Source of the DNA: CAVPEW01 sp050247895
GTDB lineage: Bacteria; Actinomycetota; Acidimicrobiia; Acidimicrobiales; VFJN01
Reading direction: 5' to 3'
DNA length: 9,328 bases
Assembly (NCBI GenBank): GCA_050247895.1
Contig: JBFWTJ010000151.1
Span: 1-9,328, forward strand
Under the pieces are notes generated by a model. The model made no database searches, was not told where the DNA came from, and saw only the letters and a list, made by a program, of their open reading frames with translations. Both the position numbers and the translations under genes were made by a program. This document shows, piece by piece, positions 1 through 6,252 of this stretch (within the stretch, counting starts at the first letter, position 1; each line of letters starts with the position of its first letter).

Positions 1-130
1 CGCGGGCCTTCTGGCCCTAGGTGCCACGGCCGGCGGTCTAGCCGCCCTTGCCCCCGATGCCCCGGGCCACGCGCTTGCGGGACCGGATCGAGCCCGGGGC
101 GGGCTGGAGGTCGTGGATCTTGATGGTCAT
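1..130 (-). CDS. rplO: 50S ribosomal protein L15, 5' end only, with two in-frame TAG codons
   Basis: Only the first 43 codons are in the window. The ATG at 130 follows the rpmD stop by one base and has GGAGGAG upstream. The translation is MTIKIHDLQPAPGSIRSRKR, VARGIGGKGG, TAG (40-38), TAGRGT, TAG (19-17), GQKAR. L15 families read G-x-x-G-G-K-T-A-G-R-G-T-K-G-Q in this place, so both TAG codons replace lysine AAG by a single base. The protein cannot be made from this sequence as written. L15 is a late 50S assembly protein needed for normal growth, and the other genes here are intact. A sequence error at the contig edge is therefore more likely than a true pseudogene. In related genomes secY and adk follow rplO, beyond this window. 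Confidence 0.9.
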
Positions 131-131
131 G

Positions 132-314
132 TCAGTCCTGCTCCTCCACCGAGACCAGGTGCGGCACGCGGGCCAGCATCCCCCGGATCTCGGGACGGTC
201 GGGAAGGGTGTTGGTCTTGCCGATCCGGCCCAGGCCCAGGGCGCGCAGGGTGCCCCGCTGCTTGGGCTTGGAGCCGATGGCCGACCGGACCTGGGTGACC
301 TTGAGGTCGCTCAC
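132..314 (-). CDS. rpmD: 50S ribosomal protein L30
   Basis: 60 aa, the standard bacterial length. L30 is a small non-essential protein on the 50S surface that binds 23S rRNA and is lost in several phyla. The sequence VSDLKVTQVRSAIGSKPKQR is followed by GTLRALGLGRIGKTNTLPDR, PEIRGMLARVPHLVSVEEQD. The start is a GTG one base after the rpsE TGA (TGACGTG). The frame is open farther upstream, but that is rpsE sequence read in another frame. Its terminal Glu-Glu codons contain the GGAGGAG that serves rplO. One base separates its TGA from the rplO ATG. Confidence 0.95.
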   Translation of the reverse strand: MSDLKVTQVRSAIGSKPKQRGTLRALGLGRIGKTNTLPDRPEIRGMLARVPHLVSVEEQD

Positions 315-315
315 G

Positions 316-939
316 TCAGCTCGCCTCGCTCGATCGCTCGGCACCGTGGCCACCGCCACGGCGGGTCTCCTCGTAGGCCCGCAGCACGCCGCCGGGGACG
401 AACTCGTCGGCGTGCAGGCCGCGGAGCCGGGCGACCTCGTCGGGCCGCTTGAGGTCCCTGAGGCCGCTGATCGTGGCCCGGGCGACGTTGATGTGGTTGG
501 CCGAGCCCAGCGACTTGCACAGCACGTCGTGGATCCCGGCCTCCTCGAGGATGGCCCGGGCCGCACCGCCGGCGATCACGCCGGTGCCCGGCGCAGCCGG
601 CTTCATCAGCACGCGGCCGGCGCCGGTGCGCCCGATCACCGGGTGGGTGATGGTCGAGCCGGCCAGCGGCACGTCGAAGAGGTTCTTGCGGGCCTCCTCG
701 GTGCCCTTCTGGATGGCCAGGGGCACCTCCTTGGCCTTCCCGTAGCCCAGCCCGACGCGCCCGTTGCCGTCCCCGATCACGACCAGCGCGGTGAAGCTGA
801 AGCGCCGGCCGCCCTTCACGACCTTGGCCACCCGGTTGATGCTGATGACCCGGGACTCGCGCAGCGAGGCGTCGGTCGACTGGCGGGGGTTGTCGCGGGG
901 CTCGCGCTCCCGACGCTCACGGGGGTTGCCGTTGGCCAT
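316..939 (-). CDS. rpsE: 30S ribosomal protein S5
   Basis: 207 aa, somewhat long because of both ends. S5 lies at the back of the 30S body, lines mRNA entry and affects decoding accuracy. The charged N-terminal extension is roughly residues 1-24. The S5 double-stranded RNA-binding domain follows: ESRVISINRVAKVVKGGRRF (28-47) and SFTALVVIGDGNGRVGLGYG (48-67). The C-terminal domain has VLMKPAAPGTGVIAGGAARA and ILEEAGIHDVLCKSLGSANH. The last about 20 residues (RRGGGHGAERSSEAS) form a Gly/Arg/Ser tail. The start overlaps rplR as TGATG with GGAG upstream. The stop is one base before the rpmD GTG. Confidence 0.97.
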   Translation of the reverse strand: MANGNPRERREREPRDNPRQSTDASLRESRVISINRVAKVVKGGRRFSFTALVVIGDGNGRVGLGYGKAKEVPLAIQKGTEEARKNLFDVPLAGSTITHPVIGRTGAGRVLMKPAAPGTGVIAGGAARAILEEAGIHDVLCKSLGSANHINVARATISGLRDLKRPDEVARLRGLHADEFVPGGVLRAYEETRRGGGHGAERSSEAS

Positions 940-1304
940 CAGAACTCCAGTCCTGCGGCGCGCGCCGCATCGGCGACGGCGGCGACGCGCCCGTGGTAGA
1001 GGAAGCCGCCCCGGTCGAAGACGACGGCGGTCACGCCGGCCGCGGCGGCCCGCTCGGCGACCAGCCGGCCGACGGTGGCCGCCGACTCCCGGTTCCCCGT
1101 GGCGCCGGCCCGCAGGTCGGCCTCGGTGGAGGAGGCCGCGGCGATGGTCCGGCCGCTCAGGTCGTCGATGACCTGGGCGGAGATGTGCTTGTTGGAGCGG
1201 AACACGGCGAGACGGGGCCGCTCGGCGGTCCCCCGGACGTGCTTGCGCACCCGGCGGTGACGCCGGATCCGTGCTGCGCGCTGCTTCTGGGCGTTGCTGG
1301 TCAT
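939..1304 (-). CDS. rplR: 50S ribosomal protein L18
   Basis: 121 aa, normal. L18 binds 5S rRNA together with L5 in the central protuberance. The arginine-rich N-terminal arm (QKQRAARIRRHRRVRKHVRG) is followed by GTAERPRLAVFRSNKHISAQ and VIDDLSGRTIAAASSTE. The C-terminal signature VVFDRGGFLYHGRVAAVADA ends in ARAAGLEF, as is typical. The start is 8 nt after the rplF TAG with only a weak AGGGA site. The stop overlaps the rpsE start (TGATG). Confidence 0.97.
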   Translation of the reverse strand: MTSNAQKQRAARIRRHRRVRKHVRGTAERPRLAVFRSNKHISAQVIDDLSGRTIAAASSTEADLRAGATGNRESAATVGRLVAERAAAAGVTAVVFDRGGFLYHGRVAAVADAARAAGLEF

Positions 1305-1312
1305 CGTCGTCC

Positions 1313-1852
1313 CTACTTGCCCGTCTTGCCGGCCTTCTTGGCGACGCGCTCGCCCAGGTACCGGACCCCCTTGCCCTTGTAGGGCTCGGGCTTGCGGATC
1401 TTGCGGATGTTGGCGGCGACCTGGCCGACCGCCTCCTTGTCGATGCCCCGCACCACGATGCGGTTGGGCGAGGGGACCTCGAAGGTGATGCCGTCCGGCG
1501 CGTCGACGTGCACCGGGTGGCTGAAGCCGAGGGCGAGCTCGATCTTGGTCGGGCCCTGGGCCGCGGCGCGGTAGCCCACGCCGACGATCTCGAGCTCCTT
1601 GGTGAACTCCTCGTTCACGCCCTGGACCATGTTGTTGACCAGGGACCGCACCAGGCCGTGCAAGGCACGGTTCCGGCGCTCGTCGTCGGGCCGCTCGACC
1701 AGCAGGACCGCACCGTCCTGGCGCAGCGAGATGACCGGCGGCAGGTCGCGCTCGAGGGTGCCCTTGGGACCCTTCACCGTGACGCGGCTGCCGGCCACGT
1801 CGACGCTCACGCCGGAGGGGATCGGGATCGGGGCCTTGCCGATTCGGGACAT
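1313..1852 (-). CDS. rplF: 50S ribosomal protein L6
   Basis: 179 aa, normal. L6 lies near the sarcin-ricin loop and the GTPase centre. There are two repeated alpha/beta domains. Domain 1 includes MSRIGKAPIPIPSGVSVDVA and SRVTVKGPKGTLERDLP. Domain 2 contains IVGVGYRAAAQGPTKIELAL followed by GFSHPVHVDAPDGI, and the conserved end has IRKIRKPEPYKGKGVRYLGE. The start lies 16 nt after rpsH with GAGGAG 8 nt upstream. It ends with TAG, which shows that TAG is a normal stop in this genome. Confidence 0.98.
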   Translation of the reverse strand: MSRIGKAPIPIPSGVSVDVAGSRVTVKGPKGTLERDLPPVISLRQDGAVLLVERPDDERRNRALHGLVRSLVNNMVQGVNEEFTKELEIVGVGYRAAAQGPTKIELALGFSHPVHVDAPDGITFEVPSPNRIVVRGIDKEAVGQVAANIRKIRKPEPYKGKGVRYLGERVAKKAGKTGK

Positions 1853-1868
1853 CGTCAGCGCTCCTCGT

Positions 1869-2273
1869 TCACCACACGAAGCAGAGGACCTCGCCGCCCA
1901 CGTTGCGCTTGCGCGCCTCGCGGTCGGTCATGAGGCCCTGGCTGGTCGACAGGACGGCGACGCCGAGGCCGCCGAGCACGCGTGGCACCTTGGTCGCCGC
2001 GCTGTAGACCCGCAGGCCGGGCTTGGACACCCGGCGCAGGCCCGAGATCACGCGAGCCCGCTCGGGCGAGTACTTCATCCGGATGTGCAGGGTCCGACCG
2101 GGCCGGTCCTCGGCATCGGCCACGTCGTAGCCCTCGATGTAGCCCTCCTTGCGGAGGATCTCGGCGAGGGCCTCCTTGACCTTGGAGGACGGCATCCGCA
2201 CGTCGTCGTGCATCGCCACGTTGGCGTTGCGGATCCGGGTCAACATGTCGGCGATGGGGTCGGTCATCGTCAT
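1869..2273 (-). CDS. rpsH: 30S ribosomal protein S8
   Basis: 134 aa, normal. S8 is a primary binder of the 16S rRNA central domain and, in E. coli, represses the spc operon by binding the rplE region. The N-terminus MTMTDPIADMLTRIRNANVA and the C-terminal signatures KPGLRVYSAATKVPRVLGGL and GVAVLSTSQGLMTDREARKR then NVGGEVLCFVW are clear. Two ATGs, at 2273 and 2267, could start the gene. I chose 2273 because GGAGG is 6 nt upstream and because the family commonly begins M-T-M-T-D-P. I looked for an S8-binding mimic near the start of rplE but could not recognise one by eye. Confidence 0.97.
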   Translation of the reverse strand: MTMTDPIADMLTRIRNANVAMHDDVRMPSSKVKEALAEILRKEGYIEGYDVADAEDRPGRTLHIRMKYSPERARVISGLRRVSKPGLRVYSAATKVPRVLGGLGVAVLSTSQGLMTDREARKRNVGGEVLCFVW

Positions 2274-2286
2274 CGGTCGCCTCCCC

Positions 2287-2472
2287 TCACCAGCTCGCCT
2301 TGGTCACGCCGGGGATCTCGCCGGCGTGCACCATCTCGCGCAGGCACACCCGGCAGAGGCCGAACTTCCGGTACACGGAGTGGGGCCGGCCGCAGCGCTT
2401 GCAGCGCGTGTAGGCACGCACCTTGAACTTCGGCGTGCGCTGCTGCTTGTTGATCAGCGCCTTCTTGGCCAT
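2287..2472 (-). CDS. rpsN: 30S ribosomal protein S14, zinc-binding (type Z)
   Basis: 61 aa, the typical length of the short zinc form; the zinc-free form is near 100 aa. S14 sits in the 30S head near the decoding side and is assembled late with S3 and S10. The zinc knuckle is complete, CKRC at residues 24-27 and CRVC at 40-43. It is flanked by MAKKALINKQQRTPKFKVRA and REMVHAGEIPGVTKASW. Many actinobacteria also have a zinc-free S14 elsewhere under Zur control; that cannot be judged here. The start overlaps the rplE stop (TGATG) behind GAGGGG. Thirteen nucleotides separate it from rpsH. Confidence 0.97.
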   Translation of the reverse strand: MAKKALINKQQRTPKFKVRAYTRCKRCGRPHSVYRKFGLCRVCLREMVHAGEIPGVTKASW

Positions 2473-3047
2473 CAGCTCTGCCCCTCACGCTTGAACGGGA
2501 AGCCGAAGGCGTCGAGCAGGGCCTTGCCGTGCGCGTCCACCTCGGCGGTGGTGACGATCGTGATGTCCATGCCGCGGGGGGCATCGACCTTGTCGTACTC
2601 GATCTCCGGGAAGATCAGCTGCTCCGCCACCCCGAAGGTGTAGTTGCCCCGACCGTCGAAGGACTTGGGGTTCAGCCCCCGGAAGTCGCGGATGCGCGGG
2701 ATGGCCAGGGAGATGAGCCGGTCGAGGAACTCCCACATCCGGGCCCCTCGCAGGGTCACCTTGGTCCCGATGGCGTTGCCCTCGCGGAGCTTGAAGCCGG
2801 CGATGGACTTCTTGGCCTTGGTCACCAGGGGCTTCTGGCCGGCGATCGTCGTGAGGTCCCGCACCGCGCCCTCGAGGAGCGAGGGCTGGCCGACGGCGTC
2901 GCCGACGCCCATGTTGATGACGATCTTGCTCAGCCGGGGGACCTGCATGACGTTGTCCAGGCCGAGCTGCTCCTTGAGCTGGGCCCGGATCTCGGCGTCG
3001 TAGCGAGCCTTGAGCCGGGGGATCTCGATCGTGGCGGTGTCGGTCAC
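2472..3047 (-). CDS. rplE: 50S ribosomal protein L5
   Basis: 191 aa from GTG 3047. L5 binds 5S rRNA with L18 and contacts P-site tRNA and S13. Conserved pieces are RLKARYDAEIRAQLKEQLGL, KIVINMGVGDAVGQPSLLEG, QKPLVTKAKKSIAGFKLREG, GTKVTLRGARMWEFLDRLIS, and RIRDFRGLNPKSFDGRGNYT followed by FGVAEQLIFPEIEYDKVD. I chose the GTG at 3047 because it forms a GTGA overlap with the rplX stop, has AAGGGG 7 nt upstream and gives the usual short N-terminus. The frame is open a further six codons. The stop overlaps the rpsN start as TGATG. Confidence 0.96.
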   Translation of the reverse strand: MTDTATIEIPRLKARYDAEIRAQLKEQLGLDNVMQVPRLSKIVINMGVGDAVGQPSLLEGAVRDLTTIAGQKPLVTKAKKSIAGFKLREGNAIGTKVTLRGARMWEFLDRLISLAIPRIRDFRGLNPKSFDGRGNYTFGVAEQLIFPEIEYDKVDAPRGMDITIVTTAEVDAHGKALLDAFGFPFKREGQS

Positions 3048-3364
3048 GACAGCACCCCTTCGCACTTCTTGCAGATCCGGACCTTGGCGCCGTCGGCCTC
3101 GATGCGGTAGCCGACGCGGGTGGCCTTGCCGCAGGAGGGGCAGACGAGCGCGACCCGGGACACCGGGATCGGCATGTCCTTGTCGATGATGCCGCCCTGC
3201 ATGGTCGCCCGGGTCGGGCGCTGGTGCTTGCGGGCGACGTTCAAGCCGTCGACGATCACCTTGCCGTCGCGGGGCATGGCCCGGGTGACCTCGCCCTCCT
3301 TGCCCCGGCCCTTGCCGCTGAGCAGGCGGACGCGGTCGCCCTTCTTGATCTTGAGTCCGGCCAT
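3044..3364 (-). CDS. rplX: 50S ribosomal protein L24, zinc-ribbon form
   Basis: 106 aa from the ATG at 3364 (108 if the GTG at 3370 is used). L24 initiates 50S assembly and lies at the tunnel exit. The KOW domain is seen as LKIKKGDRVRLLSGKGRGKE and GEVTRAMPRDGKVIVDGLNV (residues 4-43), with RKHQRPTRATMQGGIIDKDM after it. The C-terminal part carries CPSCG and CKKC (Cys75, 78, 98, 101), a probable zinc ribbon present in many L24 proteins. The stop overlaps the rplE GTG start as GTGA. Confidence 0.95.
   Translation of the reverse strand: MAGLKIKKGDRVRLLSGKGRGKEGEVTRAMPRDGKVIVDGLNVARKHQRPTRATMQGGIIDKDMPIPVSRVALVCPSCGKATRVGYRIEADGAKVRICKKCEGVLS
3055..3060 (-). promoter_or_regulatory. Ribosome binding site deciding the rplE GTG start
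   Basis: AAGGGG on the minus strand ends 7 nt before the GTG at 3047. It supports that start over an in-frame GTG at 3065, which would lie on the other side of this site. Confidence 0.65.
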
Positions 3365-3366
3365 GG

Positions 3367-3735
3367 TCACAGCACCTCCGGGGCGAGTGACACGATCTTC
3401 ATGAAGCGCTTGTCGCGCAGCTCACGCCCGACGGGACCGAAGATGCGGGTCCCCCGGGGGTTGAGCTGGTCGTTGATGAGCACGGCGGCGTTCTCGTCGA
3501 AGCGGATGTAGCTGCCGTCGGGACGGCGCTTCTCCTTCTTCACCCGGACGACGACGCACTTGACGACGTCGCCCTTCTTGACCGCGGCGCCCGGGATGGC
3601 GTCCTTGACGGTGGCGACGAAGATGTCGCCGATCGACGCGTAGCGCCGACGGGTCCCGCCGAGCACGCGGATGCAGAGGACCTCCTTGGCCCCGCTGTTG
3701 TCCGCGACGCGGAGTCGTGACTCCTGCTGGATCAT
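3367..3735 (-). CDS. rplN: 50S ribosomal protein L14
   Basis: 122 aa, the standard length. L14 sits at the subunit interface, forms bridges to 16S rRNA and is where RsfS binds to keep subunits apart. MIQQESRLRVADNSGAKEVL and CIRVLGGTRRRYASIGDIFV open the protein. VKKGDVVKCVVVRVKKEKRR and DGSYIRFDENAAVLINDQLN followed by PRGTRIFGPVGRELR are the family signatures. The ribosome binding site GAGGTGA overlaps the rpsQ stop. No separate spc promoter or terminator is visible before it. Confidence 0.98.
   Translation of the reverse strand: MIQQESRLRVADNSGAKEVLCIRVLGGTRRRYASIGDIFVATVKDAIPGAAVKKGDVVKCVVVRVKKEKRRPDGSYIRFDENAAVLINDQLNPRGTRIFGPVGRELRDKRFMKIVSLAPEVL
3375..3379 (-). promoter_or_regulatory. 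Ribosome binding site deciding the rplX start
   Basis: GGAGG on the minus strand lies 10 nt before the ATG at 3364 but only 4 nt before the in-frame GTG at 3370. The spacing favours the ATG. The GTG would overlap the rplN stop as GTGA and cannot be excluded. Confidence 0.6.
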
Positions 3736-3739
3736 CGGG

Positions 3740-4015
3740 TCACCTCGCCCGCTCGACGATCTCGAGGAGCCGCCACCGCTTCGTCTTGGACAGCGGCCGG
3801 GTCTCCATGACCCGCACGCGGTCGCCGACGTTCGCCTCGTTGGACTCGTCGTGGACGTAGAGCTTCTTGGTCCGCAGCATCGACTTCCGGTACAGCGGGT
3901 GCGGCTTGCGGGTGGTGATCGTGACCACGGCGGTCTTGTCCATGCCGGACGAGGTGACGATCCCCTCGCGGACCTTGCGCGCCGTGCGCTCGGTGCTCTC
4001 GGTGGCCTCTGCCAT
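3740..4015 (-). CDS. rpsQ: 30S ribosomal protein S17
   Basis: 91 aa from ATG 4015. S17 is an OB-fold primary binder of the 16S rRNA 5' domain. Diagnostic pieces are KVREGIVTSSGMDKTAVVTI, then RKPHPLYRKSMLRTKKLYVH and DRVRVMETRPLSKTKRWRLL. A GTG one codon upstream (4018) is an alternative start adding one residue. I prefer the ATG because it makes the same TGATG overlap as six other junctions here, but the AAGGAG site suits either. This is the last gene of the classical S10 operon. Only 4 nt separate it from rplN, the first spc gene. Confidence 0.96.
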   Translation of the reverse strand: MAEATESTERTARKVREGIVTSSGMDKTAVVTITTRKPHPLYRKSMLRTKKLYVHDESNEANVGDRVRVMETRPLSKTKRWRLLEIVERAR

Positions 4016-4236
4016 CACGCGCTCTCCTTCTCGATCGCCTCGGCGGCGGCGATCTCACGAGCCCGCAGCTCGGTCTTGATCCGGGCCACGTCCCTGCGCA
4101 GCACGCCGAGGCGGCTGCTGTTGTCGAGCTGCCCGGTGACGTGCTGGAACCGGAGGTTGAACAGCTCCTGCTTGGTCTCCGCCAGCGAGCGGAGCAGGTC
4201 GGCGTCGTCGAGGTCGCGCCACTTGGTGTCGGCCAT
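4015..4236 (-). CDS. rpmC: 50S ribosomal protein L29
   Basis: 73 aa, within family range. L29 is a small two-helix protein at the exit-tunnel rim next to L23. The signature is LRSLAETKQELFNLRFQHVT (residues 15-34) followed by GQLDNSSRLGVLRRDVARIK (35-54) and TELRARE. The start is the ATG overlapping the rplP stop, behind a strong GGAGGAGG. A longer open frame running upstream to 4779 is rplP sequence in another frame. The C-terminal EIAAAEAIEKESA is a short helix-like extension. Its AAGGAG codons near the end act as ribosome binding site for rpsQ, and TGATG links the two genes. Confidence 0.95.
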   Translation of the reverse strand: MADTKWRDLDDADLLRSLAETKQELFNLRFQHVTGQLDNSSRLGVLRRDVARIKTELRAREIAAAEAIEKESA

Positions 4237-4652
4237 CAGAGCGCCTCCTCCCGGGTGACGAAGCGGGCCTTGATCGGCAGCTTCTGGATGGCCCGGTCGA
4301 TGGCGACGCGGGCCAGGGCAGCGTCGGGGTAGGACAGCTCGAACAGGATCCGGCCGGGCTTGACCACCGCGACCCAGCGCTCCGGGTTGCCCTTGCCCGA
4401 CCCCATCCGGGTCTCGGCGGGCTTCTCGGTGACCGGCTTGTCGGGGAAGATGTTGATCCACACCTTGCCGCCACGGCGGGTCTTGCGGGTCATGGCGATG
4501 CGGGCCGCCTCGATCTGGCGGGCGGTGATCCACCCGGGCTCGAGCGCCTGGATCCCGTACTCGCCGAAGACCACCTCGGTGCCGCCCTTGGCGACGCCGG
4601 TGCGCCGACCGCGCTGCGTCTTGCGGTGCTTGACCTTGCGGGGCATCAGCAT
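4236..4652 (-). CDS. rplP: 50S ribosomal protein L16
   Basis: 138 aa, normal. L16 is a late-assembly protein near the A-site tRNA and the peptidyl transferase centre. The sequence begins MLMPRKVKHRKTQRGRRTG. The next conserved blocks are GTEVVFGEYGIQALEPGWIT, RQIEAARIAMTRKTRRGGKV, WINIFPDKPVTEKPAETRMG and SGKGNPERWVAVVKPGRILF. Two ATGs are possible, 6 nt apart. I chose the upstream one at 4652 because it forms the TGATG overlap with rpsC and because actinobacterial L16 normally begins M-L-x-P-R-K-V-K-H-R-K. Its Glu-Glu codons near the end supply the rpmC ribosome binding site, and its stop overlaps the rpmC start (TGATG). Confidence 0.97.
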   Translation of the reverse strand: MLMPRKVKHRKTQRGRRTGVAKGGTEVVFGEYGIQALEPGWITARQIEAARIAMTRKTRRGGKVWINIFPDKPVTEKPAETRMGSGKGNPERWVAVVKPGRILFELSYPDAALARVAIDRAIQKLPIKARFVTREEAL

Positions 4653-5560
4653 CAGTCGGCGTCTCCCCCGTGGAACTTCGGCGTCTCGTGGTGCTCGTGC
4701 ACCCGGCGCTCGATCTCCTCCTCCTCGGCGAGGAGCCGCTCGAGCTCGGGGTCGGCCTCCTTGACGAGCGGCTCGGCATCGGTGGCCGGCGCCTCGCCGC
4801 CCTCGGGGCCCTCGCCCCGACGGCGGGCGGCGGCGGACGACACCACGCGCCGGGGCGGGGTGCCGCCCGAGGTCTCCCCGACCGCCATCGCCGCCTCGCG
4901 GCTGATCTTGTCCTCGCTCAGGCTCTTGTAGGGGAGGATGTCGCCCTTGTAGAGCCAGACCTTGACGCCGATGCGCCCCGCCGGCGTGCGGGCCTCGCGG
5001 AAGCCGTAGTCGATGTCGGCCCGCAGCGTGTGCAGCGGCACCCGGCCTTCGCGGTACCACTCGGTGCGGGACATCTCGGCGCCGCCCAACCGGCCCGAGC
5101 ACTGGACCCGGATGCCCAGCGCGCCGGCCTTCTGGGCGTTCTGCACGGCACGCTTCATGGCCCGCCGGAAGGCGACCCGGCCGGCGAGCTGGTCGGCGAC
5201 GCCCTGGGCGATCAGCGCAGCGTCCAGCTCGGGCTGCTTGATCTCCTGGATGTTGAGCTGGACCTTGGCGTTGCCGGTGATCTTCGTCAGCCCGCCGCGC
5301 AGCCGGTCGGCCTCCGCGCCACGCCGACCGATCACGATGCCGGGCCGGGCGGTGTGGACGTCGACCCGCAACCGGTCACGGGTCCGCTCGATCTCGACGC
5401 GGCTGATCGCCGCGTGGGGGAGCTGGGTGGTGAGGAAGTCGCGGATCCGCCAGTCCTCGATGACGAAGTCGCCGTAGTCCTTGCGGTCGGCGAACCAGCG
5501 CGACTTCCAGTCGGTGGTGACACCGAGCCGGAAGCCGTAGGGGTTGACCTTCTGCCCCAT
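4652..5560 (-). CDS. rpsC: 30S ribosomal protein S3 with extended His-rich tail
   Basis: 302 aa, longer than the usual 210-275. S3 lines the mRNA entry channel with S4 and S5 and has mRNA helicase-related activity. MGQKVNPYGFRLGVTTDWKS is the diagnostic start. The KH domain has GIVIGRRGAEADRLR (residues 74-88; IGRRG is the GxxG loop). The C-terminal domain contains VQCSGRLGGAEMSRTEWYRE (152-171) and ADIDYGFREARTPAGRIGVK (181-200), then VWLYKGDILPY. Beyond about residue 213 there is a Gly/Pro/Ala linker, a short charged helix-like segment (LERLLAEEEEIERRV, 273-287) and a terminal motif HEHHETPKFH (288-297). The tail is probably flexible and solvent exposed. Extended S3 tails are known in actinobacteria; the His cluster is what I find odd. 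The stop overlaps the rplP start as TGATG. Confidence 0.97.
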   Translation of the reverse strand: MGQKVNPYGFRLGVTTDWKSRWFADRKDYGDFVIEDWRIRDFLTTQLPHAAISRVEIERTRDRLRVDVHTARPGIVIGRRGAEADRLRGGLTKITGNAKVQLNIQEIKQPELDAALIAQGVADQLAGRVAFRRAMKRAVQNAQKAGALGIRVQCSGRLGGAEMSRTEWYREGRVPLHTLRADIDYGFREARTPAGRIGVKVWLYKGDILPYKSLSEDKISREAAMAVGETSGGTPPRRVVSSAAARRRGEGPEGGEAPATDAEPLVKEADPELERLLAEEEEIERRVHEHHETPKFHGGDAD

Positions 5561-6250
5561 CTACTTCTCCTCCTCGGGGCTCGCCCCGTCGCCGGACTCG
5601 GCCGGCTCGTCCTCGTCGACCTCGTCGATCGCTTCGTCGGCCTCGGCGGTCGGCTCGTCGGCGACCACCTCGGTCGCCTCGTCGGTGCCGGTGAGCTCCT
5701 CGTCGAGGGCCTCGACCTCGTCGTGATCGTGATCGTGATCGTGGTCGTGGTCGTGCGCCTCGGCGACGGCCTCGCGCTGCCGGCTGCGGGCCACACGGGC
5801 CCGTCGCGCCTCGGAGCTCGAGCGGGTCGCCCGGCCCGCGGCGGCCGCAGCCTGGGCCCGGGACCGGCGCCTCTCGAGCTGCTCGGGCGACATGCGGCTC
5901 ACGATGATCGTGATGTGGGTCGTCCGCTTGCGGATCCGCGTGGCCCGGCCCCGGGCACGGGGCCGCCACCGCTTGAGGGTCGGGCCCTCGTCGGCGTAGC
6001 AGGCCGACACGTAGAGCTCGTCCTCGTCCTGCTCGTCGTTGTGCACCGCGTTGGCGGTGGCCGAGTCGAGCAGCTTGGAGATGTCCCGGGACACGGCTCG
6101 CTCGGTGAACTGGAGGACCGAACGGGCCTCGTCGACCGGAAGGCCCCGGATCAGGTCGAGGACCTCCCGGGCCTTGTAGGCCGAGACGCGCAGGAACTTG
6201 ACGGTGGCCCGGGTGCCGGGCCGCTCGTTGGTCTTGGTGCCGAACGCCAT
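5561..6250 (-). CDS. rplV: 50S ribosomal protein L22 with long His-Asp and acidic C-terminal tail
   Basis: 229 aa, about twice the usual bacterial L22 of roughly 110-130 aa. Residues 9-120 are a normal L22 core: RATVKFLRVSAYKAREVLDL, then DELYVSACYADEGPTLKRWR and ARGRATRIRKRTTHITIIVS. The last of these contains the beta-hairpin that lines the exit tunnel beside L4. The rest is an extension in three parts: an Arg/Ala-rich helix-like stretch (about 122-164), six His-Asp dipeptides (166-177), and an acidic, disordered-looking tail (178-229, about 24 of 52 residues Asp or Glu). Mycobacterial L22 is also extended, so a tail is not unprecedented. The HD run could bind metal ions, which is inference. 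Uses a TAG stop that directly abuts the rpsC ATG. Its terminal Glu codons form the rpsC ribosome binding site. Confidence 0.97.
   Translation of the reverse strand: MAFGTKTNERPGTRATVKFLRVSAYKAREVLDLIRGLPVDEARSVLQFTERAVSRDISKLLDSATANAVHNDEQDEDELYVSACYADEGPTLKRWRPRARGRATRIRKRTTHITIIVSRMSPEQLERRRSRAQAAAAAGRATRSSSEARRARVARSRQREAVAEAHDHDHDHDHDHDEVEALDEELTGTDEATEVVADEPTAEADEAIDEVDEDEPAESGDGASPEEEK
5569..5573 (-). promoter_or_regulatory. rpsC ribosome binding site embedded in the rplV C-terminal codons
   Basis: GGAGG on the minus strand, 8 nt before the rpsC ATG. It is made from the final Glu-Glu-Glu-Lys codons of L22. It supports the rpsC start at 5560 and suggests coupled translation. Confidence 0.8.
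5720..5755 (-). repeat. Hexanucleotide tandem repeat encoding (His-Asp)x6 in L22
   Basis: On the minus strand this is six consecutive CAC-GAY units: two CACGAC, three CACGAT and one CACGAC. It encodes residues 166-177 of L22 as HDHDHDHDHDHD. Because the unit is six bases, gain or loss of copies keeps the frame. The uninterrupted block of three identical CACGAT units is consistent with recent slippage. The surrounding sequence on both sides is low-complexity tail. Confidence 0.9.
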
Positions 6251-6252
6251 GG

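Noticed and set aside
3736..3739. Separate spc-operon promoter or terminator between rpsQ and rplN
   Set aside because: Only 4 nt lie between the genes, and no hairpin or promoter-like motif is visible there.
5720..5755. Direct repeat considered as a CRISPR or mobile-element trace
   Set aside because: It is a contiguous, in-frame hexamer repeat inside rplV with no spacers or flanking inverted repeats.
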